64,000 nt of DNA from VYFG01 sp965213885 (GCA_965213885.1 OZ243919.1:248001-312000), one strand, 5' to 3'; positions 28,572-38,662 are shown, counted from the first letter of the stretch. Translations and numbers: made by a program. Notes: generated by a model not told the origin, from the letters alone.

Positions 28572-29462
28572 TCAAGAGTGTCCAGAGAGCAGGATATCAA
28601 GCGGCTTGCTGCCGCCGAGTTCGATCCGGATTCGACAGGTAATGCCATCCGGTACAGCGAGTTCTGATTCGAGATGTAGCTGAACGTCCACTCGCTGGTC
28701 GTGTCCGGCAGGGTCACGCAGCAGTGTGGCAAGCCAACGTGGCGATAGTCCGACAGCCAGGGAAGCAACCTCCCCCTGTATCCGGCGTATTGTGCCGTCA
28801 GGCATCGTGAACTCGACATTCGCCGGCATGCCCGGTTTGATGCGTTGCGCCATGTCCGAGGTGACGTACAACACTGCCTGGGGTGTCTGGGTCCCTCCGG
28901 TACGGACCTGTGCGATGACCGTCCCCGCCGGTATATAGTCTCCCGGATTTGCGTGGAGAGCCGAGACTTCCCCTTCGTTGTGGCTGATGATCGAGGATCG
29001 TGCGGTGCGCTGGGCCTCCAACTGCATCAAGGCGACGCGGGCCGATTCCAAAAGAGAGCGTACCGCACCGCCTTGTCGGTCAACCTGACTGATATCCGCA
29101 GTCAAAATATCCACACGGCTGCGTAATAGGGAGATTTCGCGTTCCAGTTCCGGTACGGATTGCCGGGCAATCGTCGTGCCGGTTGTGACATGATCTCCGG
29201 GTGCGACTTGATATTCCATGAGGTAGCCTGGCTCAAGCGCTACCACTTCATGGCGAGGACCCTGCTTTATCAGGATTCCGTCAAATGACGCGCTACGGGT
29301 GACGCTGCCAAACATCATCCATGAAACGCATACTGCCAAAACCACGCCGACACCAGCTAGTGCGATCCGCTCGTGAGGTGCGGTGACCCGTAACAAATAG
29401 TCGAGTTTCTGGCGCTTACTTCTGCTTGCGGCTGCTTCTTCGCGGAATGGACCGGTAATCAC
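28572..29462 (-). CDS. NHLM-type HlyD-family membrane fusion protein
   Basis: A 296-aa periplasmic adaptor with one N-terminal membrane helix (IALAGVGVVLAVCVSWMMFG), a lipoyl-like beta half (GYLMEYQVAPGDHVTTGTTI), a coiled-coil hairpin (LEREISLLRSRVDILTADIS, then LLESARVALMQLEAQRTA), a second lipoyl half (SALHANPGDYIPAGTVIAQV) and a beta-barrel end. It links the ABC exporter to an outer-membrane channel such as TolC. It is shorter than HlyD proper, as is usual in NHLM sets. The start is a GTG at 29462 without a clear ribosome binding site. It begins the three-gene export operon; its promoter should lie in 29463-29840. Confidence 0.9.
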   Translation of the reverse strand: MITGPFREEAAASRSKRQKLDYLLRVTAPHERIALAGVGVVLAVCVSWMMFGSVTRSASFDGILIKQGPRHEVVALEPGYLMEYQVAPGDHVTTGTTIARQSVPELEREISLLRSRVDILTADISQVDRQGGAVRSLLESARVALMQLEAQRTARSSIISHNEGEVSALHANPGDYIPAGTVIAQVRTGGTQTPQAVLYVTSDMAQRIKPGMPANVEFTMPDGTIRRIQGEVASLAVGLSPRWLATLLRDPAGHDQRVDVQLHLESELAVPDGITCRIRIELGGSKPLDILLSGHS

Positions 29463-29839
29463 TGGTTGCAGAATCAGTATGAATTAATTCGGAATATTCT
29501 CTGGCAAGACTTATGTCCATCCCGGAGTATACGTTTTTTGTGAAAGCACATTGCTCCCTTTGGTTCTAGGGATGGTTGACGGTGATGTCAATTGGTTGCC
29601 AGAACCCGGATTCGTGACATCTGGATTCTAGGCGATATCGTATACCAGTATCTTTTCCCGGTAAACACTCACACCCCCCCAAGGCTCATTTGTTCTGATA
29701 TCCACACCTTGTAAATTCAACGAGTTACAGCTGCGGTAGACCTCCAGTCACATACCATATAATAACCAGAAAAAAGGGCCCGGCATCAAGGAGTTGCGCT
29801 GATTTACGATCATTGAGGCAAGTCCAGAACAAATTCGCC

Positions 29840-30430
29840 TTGCACCCCCCCGTCCTTCCACTCTGAGGGACTTGCGTTGTGGGATATTTCAGATCCGGGG
29901 ATGGTGGATCGAAAACAGGGACAACTGTATCATCGTTGACACGGTTTCGAAGGATACATGATCGGAGGCGGTTCGGCTTTGTTTCCGGCAGCTTTCCGGT
30001 ACTTCGAAGCAGTAAACCGACTGTTCGTCAACGGGCAGGCAATGGGAGCACCGGTCAGCCGAAGGCCAGCCCGATCCGGGTCCTCATCGTCACAAGGCCC
30101 CGGATGAAGTGCCCCTCGAATCCGCAGACCCACTCCAGCAGGCCCCGGTTGTAGCCGCGCTTCCCCGAAGGGGAGCCGGCTTCCACCGGATATTCGTTGC
30201 GGTCCCGACCGCGGGTCTTCCGCAGGGCCGCGATGATCTCCTCGTCGGGAAGGGACGATCGAGCCATTTCCAGCCGCCGAATGTCCGGCAGGCCCGTTTC
30301 CAACGGAAGGTGAGCCTGAAGCGGGAGAAATTGCCCGATGGGGGGCTGGTGTGAAATCCGGCGGTTCCGGCAACAGGAGATCCAGAAAACCAGCCTGTAC
30401 GCCATCCCTCTGGGGTAAAGGCATTCCACG
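29840..30430 (-). mobile_element. Transposase 3'-end remnant, copy A, inside the RiPP island
   Basis: This part of the 1.1-kb gap between HlyD and YcaO is a decayed insertion sequence. On the minus strand a frame reads DEEIIAALRKTRGRDRNEYPVE, then WVCGFEGHFIRG, then MRTRIGLAFG, the C-terminal part of a transposase. Downstream it matches 39180-39580 for about 220 bases in the same orientation, including the in-frame PLTN-RF-ASK-RKAAGN and PPIMYPSK residues. Bases 29463-29840 hold an AT-richer stretch that should contain the export-operon promoter; 30431-30603 shows nothing. Confidence 0.6.
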
Positions 30431-30603
30431 GTCCTCCGGATACCGCTCCTTTACTTAAGGAATATATCTACAGCGCAATTCCCGCAACACTCAGTCTGGC
30501 GAACGGCAGGATCGGATCACCAGGCGGTTGGATGCCCAGATCCGCTTTGCGGTTTACCGGGTTTCCGGTGACGACAGGCATTTTCAAGATCCATGACCGG
30601 TTC

Positions 30604-32904
30604 TCACGCAATCACGGGTATGGGATTCAGGTTTGCCTCCTCGATGGGATATCCTCTCCAGCCCAACTTCACCGGTACGTCGTACAGACGACCCGGTGCA
30701 AAACGTTCCCAGAAGTGGCGAAGGCCAGGTACAATCACGCGCACCACTGGCATACCGATGTCGGGACGAGTCTGGTCCAGCACAAGAAATTCCATCCCCT
30801 TGGCTACGATCAGATCCCGGCATAATTCCACGTCATCCCTCAGGTCCTTCGTATCTGGCATCGTATAGTCCGATCTGCTGTGCACCCCAGCATCCTGTGC
30901 AGGCGTCAGATGGGGATTGTCCACCAGTTTCCCATTCTTCCACCACCACAGGCACATCGGATCATCGACCCTGTAGCTGGATTGACTTTCGTTTGGATCA
31001 GGAACCCAGGTCAGGCATTGATTCAATTCGCACACAGCCCGTAAGACCGCAATATGCGGATCGATGTGTGCGCCAGCACCATAGATAATGTCCTCAGACC
31101 CGCCATCGGTCCGTCTGGACAGTGCGACGAAGACAGGGATGCCGAGGTCGCATGTCAGGTCCAGAACCCACATGTCACGGTGATGATCAAGGTAGTAATC
31201 GGGTGCGGATGCCAGGTAATCGTCACCGAAGCTTTCTAGATCCACGCCGGGTTTTTGCAATCGGTTGTACCACCAGATCGCAAAGGCATCGCGTTCGACT
31301 AATTCAAAAAATCCCTGCAAAATGGCTTCTTCCATCGAGTTGCCTGCAGCACAGCCATTGGAGTCGGCCCAAAGTCCCGCGACACCACGTTGCTCCGGGG
31401 TCATGCCGTAGAGCAAGGACGTTGGTAAGTAGCGTTGCCGTTCTTCGGTGAGTGACCAGACTGGAGACCAGTCCACCTCCTTCTCCTGGTCAAATCGAGC
31501 AGGGACGACATTGTACGGATGCCCGCGGACATTGATTTCTTCAGCATTGTCCAGCTGCCAATCGCTGAACAACTGGACATCGTTCGGGTGTATCGCTTGT
31601 CCGTGTCCGGCTTCGAGAAAATCGGACAAGCGTCTTCGGCAGCGAATCTCGTCGCCGTGAAAGGCTCCGGAATAGCGCTCGATCGCCTCGCACAGGGCGC
31701 TCACCTCGGACTGTTCCGCCGTTGATCCCTTGCCCGCGCTCTTACTTCGCAAGCTGCGACGCAACGAACTCAAGTGCTTGATTCTCAATGCGAGATTACT
31801 CCCCGCCCAATGAACATGCAGCCAGGGATCGGATTTGGGTGTCGTACGAGCAACCCATGTGACGATGCCGCTCACCGGGCTCACCAGATGTTGGTACTTG
31901 GCAAGGGTTTCCGCCGGAGTCATTGTACGCACCCCACCACTATTGCGAAGGCCCTTCGGACTCGGTTGCAGTTGTACCGGCGGTGCAGGCCGATCGGTAA
32001 TGCGGTATTTCTCGTGGCCACAGGCCGGGCATTGTGGCCGATGCATGACCGGGTGATATTCACTCTTCATACGAACGACGTCTAGTGAAATCGCTTGGCT
32101 ATGCAGTGGTGCCGCAGCCTCGAGGACCAACCACTTGGTGATTTCGATGGCGATCATACCGTGGATGACATCCAGAACCGAAGGTTCGGCCACATTGGGA
32201 CGAAAGGCAGCTGCCTCACCTGAGTGGTTGCGTATAAAGGAATGGACCTCCTGGTGGTTTCGTAACCGGTGGGTGAGGCATGCCCAGCACGGATTCTTCT
32301 CCGAGGGCCGGAAGACGGGCCCGAAAAGGGGCTGAATACCCTTGGGCCGGACCAGTATCCAGGGTGCGCCCGTATTCAGGTGTTGTCGGTTGACGGCAGC
32401 ATACTGTTCATCGAGATAGTCGGTACCGACATAGATGGACAAGATCGGGTTGTCGGAACCGGTGGCGACCCCCAAATCCTCAAGCCATCTGGCGAGGTGG
32501 ACATCATCGCCATGGGTTGCAACCGCCGTCGAACTCAATCGTTCCTCAACCCGGCAGGGAGATGCGCCCAACGAGGACCAGAATGCCGCTTTATCCCGTT
32601 CCATTCCATGATCCCCCGACACGATGTACCCTTTGGTGGTCAAGGAAGACAAGGCGGTGCGTACATCCGATTCCGCATGCACTCCATGAAGGGCTTCGGT
32701 GATGCCTGCATGTGTTTTGGATCCATCCAACAGTGGCAGGAGGTCTACATAGATTTGCCCGTGCAGTAACGTGTTGAACGATTCCGAAACGAGTAGCACC
32801 TGCCTGCTTCCGATCGTGCGGAACTCCAGATGTGGCGTTATTTCCGGCCGCTCTATCTGCCCACGATCGGCCGCAGCCGTCTTCAGCCAGCTGCACTCAT
32901 CCAT
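30604..32904 (-). CDS. Fused E1-like/YcaO cyclodehydratase (TOMM C-D protein)
   Basis: The core biosynthetic enzyme, 766 aa. Residues about 1-330 are the E1-ubiquitin-activating-like (C) half that binds the leader, carrying a structural zinc site made of two CxxC pairs (CWAC and CPAC). Residues about 350-766 are YcaO (D), with ATP/Mg residues in QSEVSALCEAIERYSG and AILQGFFELVERDAFAIWWYN, and a proline-bearing C-terminal tail PIPVIA like the PxPxP tail of azole-forming YcaOs. It uses ATP to convert Cys, Ser or Thr of a precursor to azolines. ATG 32904 with AGGG five bases upstream is chosen over GTG 32916. It follows the monooxygenase-GlnE gene by 144 bases on the same strand. Confidence 0.93.
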   Translation of the reverse strand: MDECSWLKTAAADRGQIERPEITPHLEFRTIGSRQVLLVSESFNTLLHGQIYVDLLPLLDGSKTHAGITEALHGVHAESDVRTALSSLTTKGYIVSGDHGMERDKAAFWSSLGASPCRVEERLSSTAVATHGDDVHLARWLEDLGVATGSDNPILSIYVGTDYLDEQYAAVNRQHLNTGAPWILVRPKGIQPLFGPVFRPSEKNPCWACLTHRLRNHQEVHSFIRNHSGEAAAFRPNVAEPSVLDVIHGMIAIEITKWLVLEAAAPLHSQAISLDVVRMKSEYHPVMHRPQCPACGHEKYRITDRPAPPVQLQPSPKGLRNSGGVRTMTPAETLAKYQHLVSPVSGIVTWVARTTPKSDPWLHVHWAGSNLALRIKHLSSLRRSLRSKSAGKGSTAEQSEVSALCEAIERYSGAFHGDEIRCRRRLSDFLEAGHGQAIHPNDVQLFSDWQLDNAEEINVRGHPYNVVPARFDQEKEVDWSPVWSLTEERQRYLPTSLLYGMTPEQRGVAGLWADSNGCAAGNSMEEAILQGFFELVERDAFAIWWYNRLQKPGVDLESFGDDYLASAPDYYLDHHRDMWVLDLTCDLGIPVFVALSRRTDGGSEDIIYGAGAHIDPHIAVLRAVCELNQCLTWVPDPNESQSSYRVDDPMCLWWWKNGKLVDNPHLTPAQDAGVHSRSDYTMPDTKDLRDDVELCRDLIVAKGMEFLVLDQTRPDIGMPVVRVIVPGLRHFWERFAPGRLYDVPVKLGWRGYPIEEANLNPIPVIA

Positions 32905-33048
32905 GATTCCCTGCACTGCATTTCTGCGGATTCAACGAATTGACTTCCCCTACACATGCCACAACTGCATTGGAGATTCACCGTATTCTGAGTCTGCATT
33001 CGAAGTGTTAGGAGGTGTCCGGCACCGATATCGTGCCAGGTTGTCCTG

Positions 33049-35454
33049 TCATCTTCCCTGTGCGGCTATGGTTGCCAATCCGCTTTTGGTGGCGGCAACC
33101 GATTCACGGACTGCCATGGTCAATCTGTCGAAATCAGCCTGATCGCAGGACTGCGCCATGATCATCCTGACCTTGTCCGACTTGGCCTCGATTTCGGTAT
33201 CGTCCTCTATGACCAGACGCAAGATGCCTTGCAGGTTCCGCCACATCTGCGCAGCTCCGGTGAGTTGCTCGGCATCTGAATGAGAAATCACTCCCAGCGA
33301 CTTCCCCGCCTGAAACACGGAAGCTGCATCACCGGTGATCAGACTTCCCGGCATCTCTGCCAGGTGGGTCAGTTGCAGTAGTCGCGCGGCGCATTCGATA
33401 TCCCGATGCCCCTTTTGCATGTCGTAGATCAGTGAGCGACCGGGCTCGTTCTGGTCTTCATCTCCGGCCCTGTCACGCAATTCCTGCATCAGCGCATCCC
33501 GTGAGGGGCCTTGCGTCAGGAGAACGCGCCGCGCCTCATCGAAGCGATGTCCGATTCCGGGATCGCCGCTGGTAAAGATCCACCGTGCTCGGGTCAATTT
33601 CAGAAGTTCGCCGGTAGAAGCTGCTTGGCAATGTTGCACGTAGTCATGAAATTCGTACACGGCATGCTCCCGATCACTCCTTGAAAGTGGCTCAAACAGT
33701 AGGTTGTTTCGGGTTAGTACGTGGAGGGTTTCGTGAAAACGGCGGCACACGGCCTTGTGGTGACCGGCGTGGCCATTCTCATACAGGAACAGAATCTCAA
33801 GTGAGGCACGCGGTGCAATCTCTCTGCTGGCCAGATCACCGAGGATGACTGCCACGATCGAACCTTCGTCCGGTTGATCGTCACGGTCGGCCACATCATC
33901 GATCACGGCTTGGAGAATCGCGTCGATCGAGGATTCCGCGACATTGGATAATGCCATACCTGCTTCGATGGGCGTCAGGTTGCCACGCAACGTGTGCATG
34001 CCGATCTGGAACACTTTGTTGTTCGACCAGTTCCGCACGATCTCCGCGGCATCCCGGGCATCCTTCACCGGAATTTCGGCGATCTGCTCCTTCATTTCCA
34101 CAACACCAAACTCGTGCGTCCAGTAGACACGCACAAGGCCACAACGGGCAATCCTTTCAAATTCCGGATCCGGCCCGAATCCCCCCGGAATTTCCAGATC
34201 GGTAAACTCCTTGTCCTGCAGACTGTCAAGCAGTTCCGGGTCCCGTTCGATCACTCCGGCAAGGCGAGGTGCAGCGCTAAATATCTCAACGATTGCATCG
34301 AATGCCTCCGGACGTGCTTCGGAAACCGGGCTGTCATAGGCACTCCAGTCTTCAATCTCGGGGTAGAAGTGTGCGCGCCATTGATCGACCAGTGGATCCA
34401 TCGTCTCGAACCAGCGTTTCGGGCGCAGGGCCAAACCGAACATCTCACCGTAGCTTTTCGGAAGCAGGGGGCATTCGTCGGTTCCGTGATGCTGTAGCAG
34501 CGGGTAGCGTCTACCCGCCGAGACATGGTGGTCGGGATGACGCTGCATATTGAAAAACATCCAGTTGCTGAACTTGTAATCAGCACCCCATGAATGCCGG
34601 AGACCGACCCTTTCGAATCGACCATTGGGCAGGCGTGTCCGGCGCAGGCCGTAATGTTGGAGGTAGTTGCTGATTTTCATCGAGAAAACGATTCCGAGAC
34701 ACAGGATCATGTAGATCAATACGGACCACCATCCTCCCATCCAATAGACAAACACGTACCAGGCGGCGGTTTCAAGACCGTACCGCCAGAAGGGATTGCT
34801 GTAATGTGCTATGGGTAATTGTCGGTGAGCCATCCGCCCCCGTTCCACCCTCCAGGCACTGAGAATGTTGCTTGCAAGTTCGCGGGGGAAATATCGCCAG
34901 AAACTTTGCCCCTTGGGTGCGGAACCCACGTCCTTCGGCGTGCCGACATAGGCGTGGTGTACATAAAAATGCTCCGTGGCATAGTGCGGATACGAAGCGG
35001 AAGCAAGGAGGAATTCGCCAACGTATCGCTCCCAGGTCGTGCGCCGGTGAATCAGTTCATGCCCGACAATGAAAACACCCTGACCTTCCACCGCCAGCAC
35101 AAGCGCCATCAGTGCACCTTCCCAAGTGGCCAGATGCCCAACAATAAATATTTGCCAGAGAGTGAATACAAAAGCCGCCGGCCAGAGTATTGCCCATAGC
35201 CAGACAGACAGTTTGTACCAGATCAGACGGAGTTCCGGCGTCGTCTTGGGGTCCATGTTCCGCCCGTCCGGGCCGAAGGCAAGATCCAGCGGACCAACGA
35301 TCATGAAAAAGGCGAACGGGCCCGCAATCCACCAACCGCCGTACATGGCGGCAGCGAAGATCAGAGGAAAGACGGCGATCGGTAAAAAATACGGGAACGC
35401 ATTCCGTAGTGACGGTTCAACCGCTCGGCTCGTAGAAACTGCTACTGCGTCCAT
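33049..35454 (-). CDS. AlkB-type di-iron monooxygenase fused to a degenerate GlnE-like half
   Basis: An 801-aa fusion. Residues 1-375 are an integral-membrane AlkB/alkane-1-monooxygenase-type protein with all histidine boxes: HELIH (132-136), HFYVHHAYVGTP (162-173), NYLQHYGLRR (263-272) and QRHPDHH (304-310), separated by hydrophobic segments. Residues about 380-800 read as one adenylyltransferase half of GlnE: APRLAGVIERDPELLDSL, a nucleotidyltransferase core, then LTRARWIFTSGDPGIGHRFD, HRDIECAARLLQLTH, and AAQMWRNLQGILRLVIEDD. The catalytic GGRE-x(4)-SD-x-D pattern of GlnE has become ASREIAPRASLEILFLYE, losing the metal-binding aspartates, so the domain is probably a scaffold or binding module. 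The gene lies directly upstream of YcaO in one transcription direction, pointing to hydroxylation or desaturation of the RiPP or a lipid partner (inference). Confidence 0.85.
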   Translation of the reverse strand: MDAVAVSTSRAVEPSLRNAFPYFLPIAVFPLIFAAAMYGGWWIAGPFAFFMIVGPLDLAFGPDGRNMDPKTTPELRLIWYKLSVWLWAILWPAAFVFTLWQIFIVGHLATWEGALMALVLAVEGQGVFIVGHELIHRRTTWERYVGEFLLASASYPHYATEHFYVHHAYVGTPKDVGSAPKGQSFWRYFPRELASNILSAWRVERGRMAHRQLPIAHYSNPFWRYGLETAAWYVFVYWMGGWWSVLIYMILCLGIVFSMKISNYLQHYGLRRTRLPNGRFERVGLRHSWGADYKFSNWMFFNMQRHPDHHVSAGRRYPLLQHHGTDECPLLPKSYGEMFGLALRPKRWFETMDPLVDQWRAHFYPEIEDWSAYDSPVSEARPEAFDAIVEIFSAAPRLAGVIERDPELLDSLQDKEFTDLEIPGGFGPDPEFERIARCGLVRVYWTHEFGVVEMKEQIAEIPVKDARDAAEIVRNWSNNKVFQIGMHTLRGNLTPIEAGMALSNVAESSIDAILQAVIDDVADRDDQPDEGSIVAVILGDLASREIAPRASLEILFLYENGHAGHHKAVCRRFHETLHVLTRNNLLFEPLSRSDREHAVYEFHDYVQHCQAASTGELLKLTRARWIFTSGDPGIGHRFDEARRVLLTQGPSRDALMQELRDRAGDEDQNEPGRSLIYDMQKGHRDIECAARLLQLTHLAEMPGSLITGDAASVFQAGKSLGVISHSDAEQLTGAAQMWRNLQGILRLVIEDDTEIEAKSDKVRMIMAQSCDQADFDRLTMAVRESVAATKSGLATIAAQGR

Positions 35455-35559
35455 AGTAAATACTCTGAAAATCTGAAGTGGCCCGGTGAATCCCCTATAT
35501 TGCCAAAACCTAATTTGAGAAATGCATTATGCTGTTCCCTAAAGAGCTAGCCCGAGTTT

Positions 35560-35880
35560 ACTGCAAATAACCACCTATTTGGAGCCACCCTGTGATCACG
35601 CAATGGAGCCACCTGAGAGACCTTTCAGGGTGTAAACGGCAACCGGTTTCGAACCTTGTCAACCGGGTATCCTCGTGACCTTTTGCGAGGAAACCATGAG
35701 CAACAGAAGGTTGAGATGTTTGAGTACAGAGCGGCGCTGGTTCGTATGCGCCAAGGGGATTCCGACCGCGCCATCGCCAGGGCCGGTCTGATGGGTCGCA
35801 CCAAGGTTCGCCAGTTTCGCGTACTGGCCAATCTTCAGGGTTGGCTGGATCCGGCCAGCCTGCTGCCGGATCTCGAGTGA
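35560..35880 (+). mobile_element. IS21-type left end with truncated istA
   Basis: A frame starting at ATG 35716 reads MFEYRAALVRMRQGDSDRAI, then ARAGLMGRTKVRQFRVLANL, QGWLDPASLLPD: the N-terminus of an IS21-family IstA transposase, cut off by a stop at 35878-35880. Just upstream, TGGAGCCACC occurs twice (about 35580 and 35604), as expected of the repeated terminal binding sites of IS21 elements. No istB, DDE core or right end remains. It lies inside the RiPP island between the MMPL exporter and the monooxygenase gene. Confidence 0.65.
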
Positions 35881-36241
35881 CCTCCGCTCAATGGCGATTC
35901 CCCGAGACCATCTCCTCGTCGCTGTCCAGATCATCCTTGCCGATGATGCCGTCCACCTCTTCACAAAGCAATGCAAGGCCCGCACCCACAAATAGGGTGC
36001 ATGGCCGCAAAACAACAATCCTCGGCCGTAGGGTCTGAGTAGTTACATTCCGGGAAGACCCTGGAACTCAATTCCGAGGGTTCACAACGCATGGATGCAT
36101 CTCGCTGGTCGGATATTGATTCTGGCAGACAAGACGAAATCCCCGTTTCAATGGCCCCCAGTCGGTTCACAAAATACCATGGACACAACGTGGGGGAAGA
36201 ACAAGCGTTCAGTGGACAGCATATTACAAACCAGCTGGGAT
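35881..36241. other. Non-coding gap inside the RiPP island
   Basis: No supported gene. On the minus strand 35890-35985 reads CEEVDGIIGKDDLDSDEEMV, an acidic tail that could be the last residues of a lost gene, but nothing upstream supports it. The rest is without recognisable features. Confidence 0.3.
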
Positions 36242-38596
36242 CTATTCGGATTGGCTGGCGAATCCCTTGGCTGCCCGGGAGGATCGGGTATGTCGCTCCA
36301 TAACGATTAGCAGGGGTGGAAGGAGCAGGAAATCACAGATCAGTGCAAATCCGACTATCAGGGCAGTGAGCAGTCCAACTTGTGCGGTAGGGACGAACGG
36401 GGCAAACAGCAGGATCAGGAAACCAGCCACCAATACGGTTGTGGTAGTGAAGACTGCACGCCCAGCGGTCTGGAAAGCATAGGTCACGGCCTCTTCAGGG
36501 GTATAGTCAAACTCTTGGCGCGCCCGCCGGTATTTACTGAGGAAATGGACTGTATCGTCCACAACGATCCCGATCGTCATGGCAACGACCACAGACAGCG
36601 ATGCACCTATTTCTCCCACCGTCAGTCCCCAGATCCCGAATCCGACGACCGCAGGAACAAAATTTGGCACAAGACTCACGAGTCCCAGACGAAAAGAACG
36701 AAAGGCGGCCAGAAGTATTGCAGAAATACCGCAAAGTATGATTACAGTCCCAAGCAGCATTGACTTTATGCTGCGCTGACCAATGTGTGCGAACAATAGT
36801 GCTGGCCCCGTACCGACAGTCCCAGCAATATGAGTCGTGTTACTGTCCAACCATTCCTCTGCTCGCTTGTTCAGTGCCAGAACGTTCCGCGAAGAGAGGG
36901 TCTCGGTGGTCACGGTCATTCGCGTAGACGATTTGTCGAAACTGATCTGGTTGTTGAGATCAAGGCCGAAGGGAAGGGACATTTCGTAAAGCAAAAGGTA
37001 TTGCGATGCCAGTTCAAGGCTATCGGGCAACCGGTATGTATCCGGAGCATCCCCATGCATGCTCCTGTTGATCTGTTGGAACGTATCTGTAATGACCGCC
37101 ACATGTCGAACCTCCGGCTGCATCCGGAACCATCCAGCAAAAGCGGACACGTCCGACAGAAATGCGGGCTCTGCAATGGTCTCCGGCGAGTCAAGGGAAT
37201 ATTCAAGCACGGTATTCCCGCCCAGATGTTCATCCAGAAAGTCGAGATCCTGTCGGAATTCAACACGTTCATCGAAGAAATGCGCCAGAACATCGTTCAA
37301 TTCGTTGCGTGGAATAGCCGCCGCGAACGCGAAGACTACTGCCATCGAGCCAAGCAGCAGGGCTTTTTGGCGCCGTATGACGAATTCTGCGATCCTTGTC
37401 ATCAGGGGGTCGAGATTCCTGGTGGCTGCCGGTGCACGCATAGGCAACAGCGAGAGCAGTGCCGGCAGGAATGTAACCGAAAGGATGAACGAGGCAGCGA
37501 TACCAAATGCAACGAAGTTGCCAAGATGGCGGTGTGGTGGCACCTCCGCAAAGTTCATCGAAAGAAAGCCGAGTGTCGTCGTCAGGCTGGCAAGAAAGAC
37601 CGGGAAAAGGTTGACCCGGACGGACTCCATGATGGCCACAGATTTCGAATCCCCGGCAAGCATTCGCTGTTGCAGGGTAACAAGCAGGTGCACCGTGTTG
37701 GCCACAACAATCATGAGCACGATCGTGGGTGCCGGTGCCACGGGCGGAGAAAACGGCAAACCGATCCAGCCGCCGAGCCCCATGGAAACGACAACGGACA
37801 AGACCATGACGATTCCGGTAGCAACCATACCTGCTAGCCCCCGGGTCAAAACAACAAGTACCAGTGCCATGACTGCCAGGCTTGCCGGCAGAAAGATCTT
37901 CTGGCTGGAAATGGACGCTTCCGTAAATACATGATTGATCATCACCGTTCCAACCAGGCGGAAATCAATTCCGGGAAAACTGGTTTCTGCCTCGTCAGCA
38001 AGGTCCTGGGCGAATTTCGCAATCTCGGGAATTCTGGCCGTCTGGTCGTCTTCCGGCAAGGCAACGGTAACCAGGACTGCGCTTACGCTGCCATCATGAG
38101 CCAGCAATCTACCGGCAAGTCTGGGGTCGGCCAGGGCAGTAACTCGAGCTTCCGAACGTTTTTGCTCGTTGGACAGTGTCGTCGGGTCCACCAGGTCGCG
38201 GACCAACAGTGTGTCGCCGTCCGCGGTTGTTTGCTGGAAATTCGTAATGGAATCAACTCGTATCGAAAATGGCGTTTGCCATGCGTTCTCGGTGAGCCAC
38301 GCCGTCGCGGTCAGAGCTTGCTCGGACAGGGCGTCGCCATTGTCCGGAACGACCATGAAAAGGACGCTATCATTTTTCCCGTAGGTGCTTTCAAGCGATT
38401 CAAGTGCCAGGAGCTGAGGGTTGTCCTGATCAAAGAAAATGCGGTAATTCGTTGAAAGCGTGAGAGAAAGAATGCCGACTGCCGCTATCCCAACCAGGAA
38501 TAGAGTCGCGACAATAATCGCCCAGCGGGTTGCAATCACCCACTCTGCGAATCGGGATTCAAAGGCCCGGGAGTTGTTAAACGATTCGCGAACCAT
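36242..38596 (-). CDS. MMPL/RND-family exporter, RiPP island
   Basis: A 784-aa inner-membrane RND-type permease of the MMPL group (hopanoid/lipid/peptide exporters such as HpnN and MmpL). It has the two-fold repeat: helix 1 (ATLFLVGIAAVGILSLTL), a periplasmic domain (TNYRIFFDQDNPQLLALES), a sterol-sensing-like helix bundle (FLASLTTTLGFLSMNFAEVP), then the second copy with EIGASLSVVVAMTIGIVVDD and TVHFLSKYRRAR. The Asp pair in GIVVDDTVHF corresponds to the proton-relay position. ATG 38596 is preferred to GTG 38608; neither has a clear Shine-Dalgarno. It follows the precursor gene but is separated from it by a strong terminator, so it needs its own promoter or read-through. Possible roles are self-resistance or export of a lipidic tailored product. 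Confidence 0.88.
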   Translation of the reverse strand: MVRESFNNSRAFESRFAEWVIATRWAIIVATLFLVGIAAVGILSLTLSTNYRIFFDQDNPQLLALESLESTYGKNDSVLFMVVPDNGDALSEQALTATAWLTENAWQTPFSIRVDSITNFQQTTADGDTLLVRDLVDPTTLSNEQKRSEARVTALADPRLAGRLLAHDGSVSAVLVTVALPEDDQTARIPEIAKFAQDLADEAETSFPGIDFRLVGTVMINHVFTEASISSQKIFLPASLAVMALVLVVLTRGLAGMVATGIVMVLSVVVSMGLGGWIGLPFSPPVAPAPTIVLMIVVANTVHLLVTLQQRMLAGDSKSVAIMESVRVNLFPVFLASLTTTLGFLSMNFAEVPPHRHLGNFVAFGIAASFILSVTFLPALLSLLPMRAPAATRNLDPLMTRIAEFVIRRQKALLLGSMAVVFAFAAAIPRNELNDVLAHFFDERVEFRQDLDFLDEHLGGNTVLEYSLDSPETIAEPAFLSDVSAFAGWFRMQPEVRHVAVITDTFQQINRSMHGDAPDTYRLPDSLELASQYLLLYEMSLPFGLDLNNQISFDKSSTRMTVTTETLSSRNVLALNKRAEEWLDSNTTHIAGTVGTGPALLFAHIGQRSIKSMLLGTVIILCGISAILLAAFRSFRLGLVSLVPNFVPAVVGFGIWGLTVGEIGASLSVVVAMTIGIVVDDTVHFLSKYRRARQEFDYTPEEAVTYAFQTAGRAVFTTTTVLVAGFLILLFAPFVPTAQVGLLTALIVGFALICDFLLLPPLLIVMERHTRSSRAAKGFASQSE

Positions 38597-38662
38597 GGCC
38601 AAAACCACAAAATGTCAACAGTCGGGATTCAGATAGCTCGGAGATCGTCCAGAAACAAAAAA

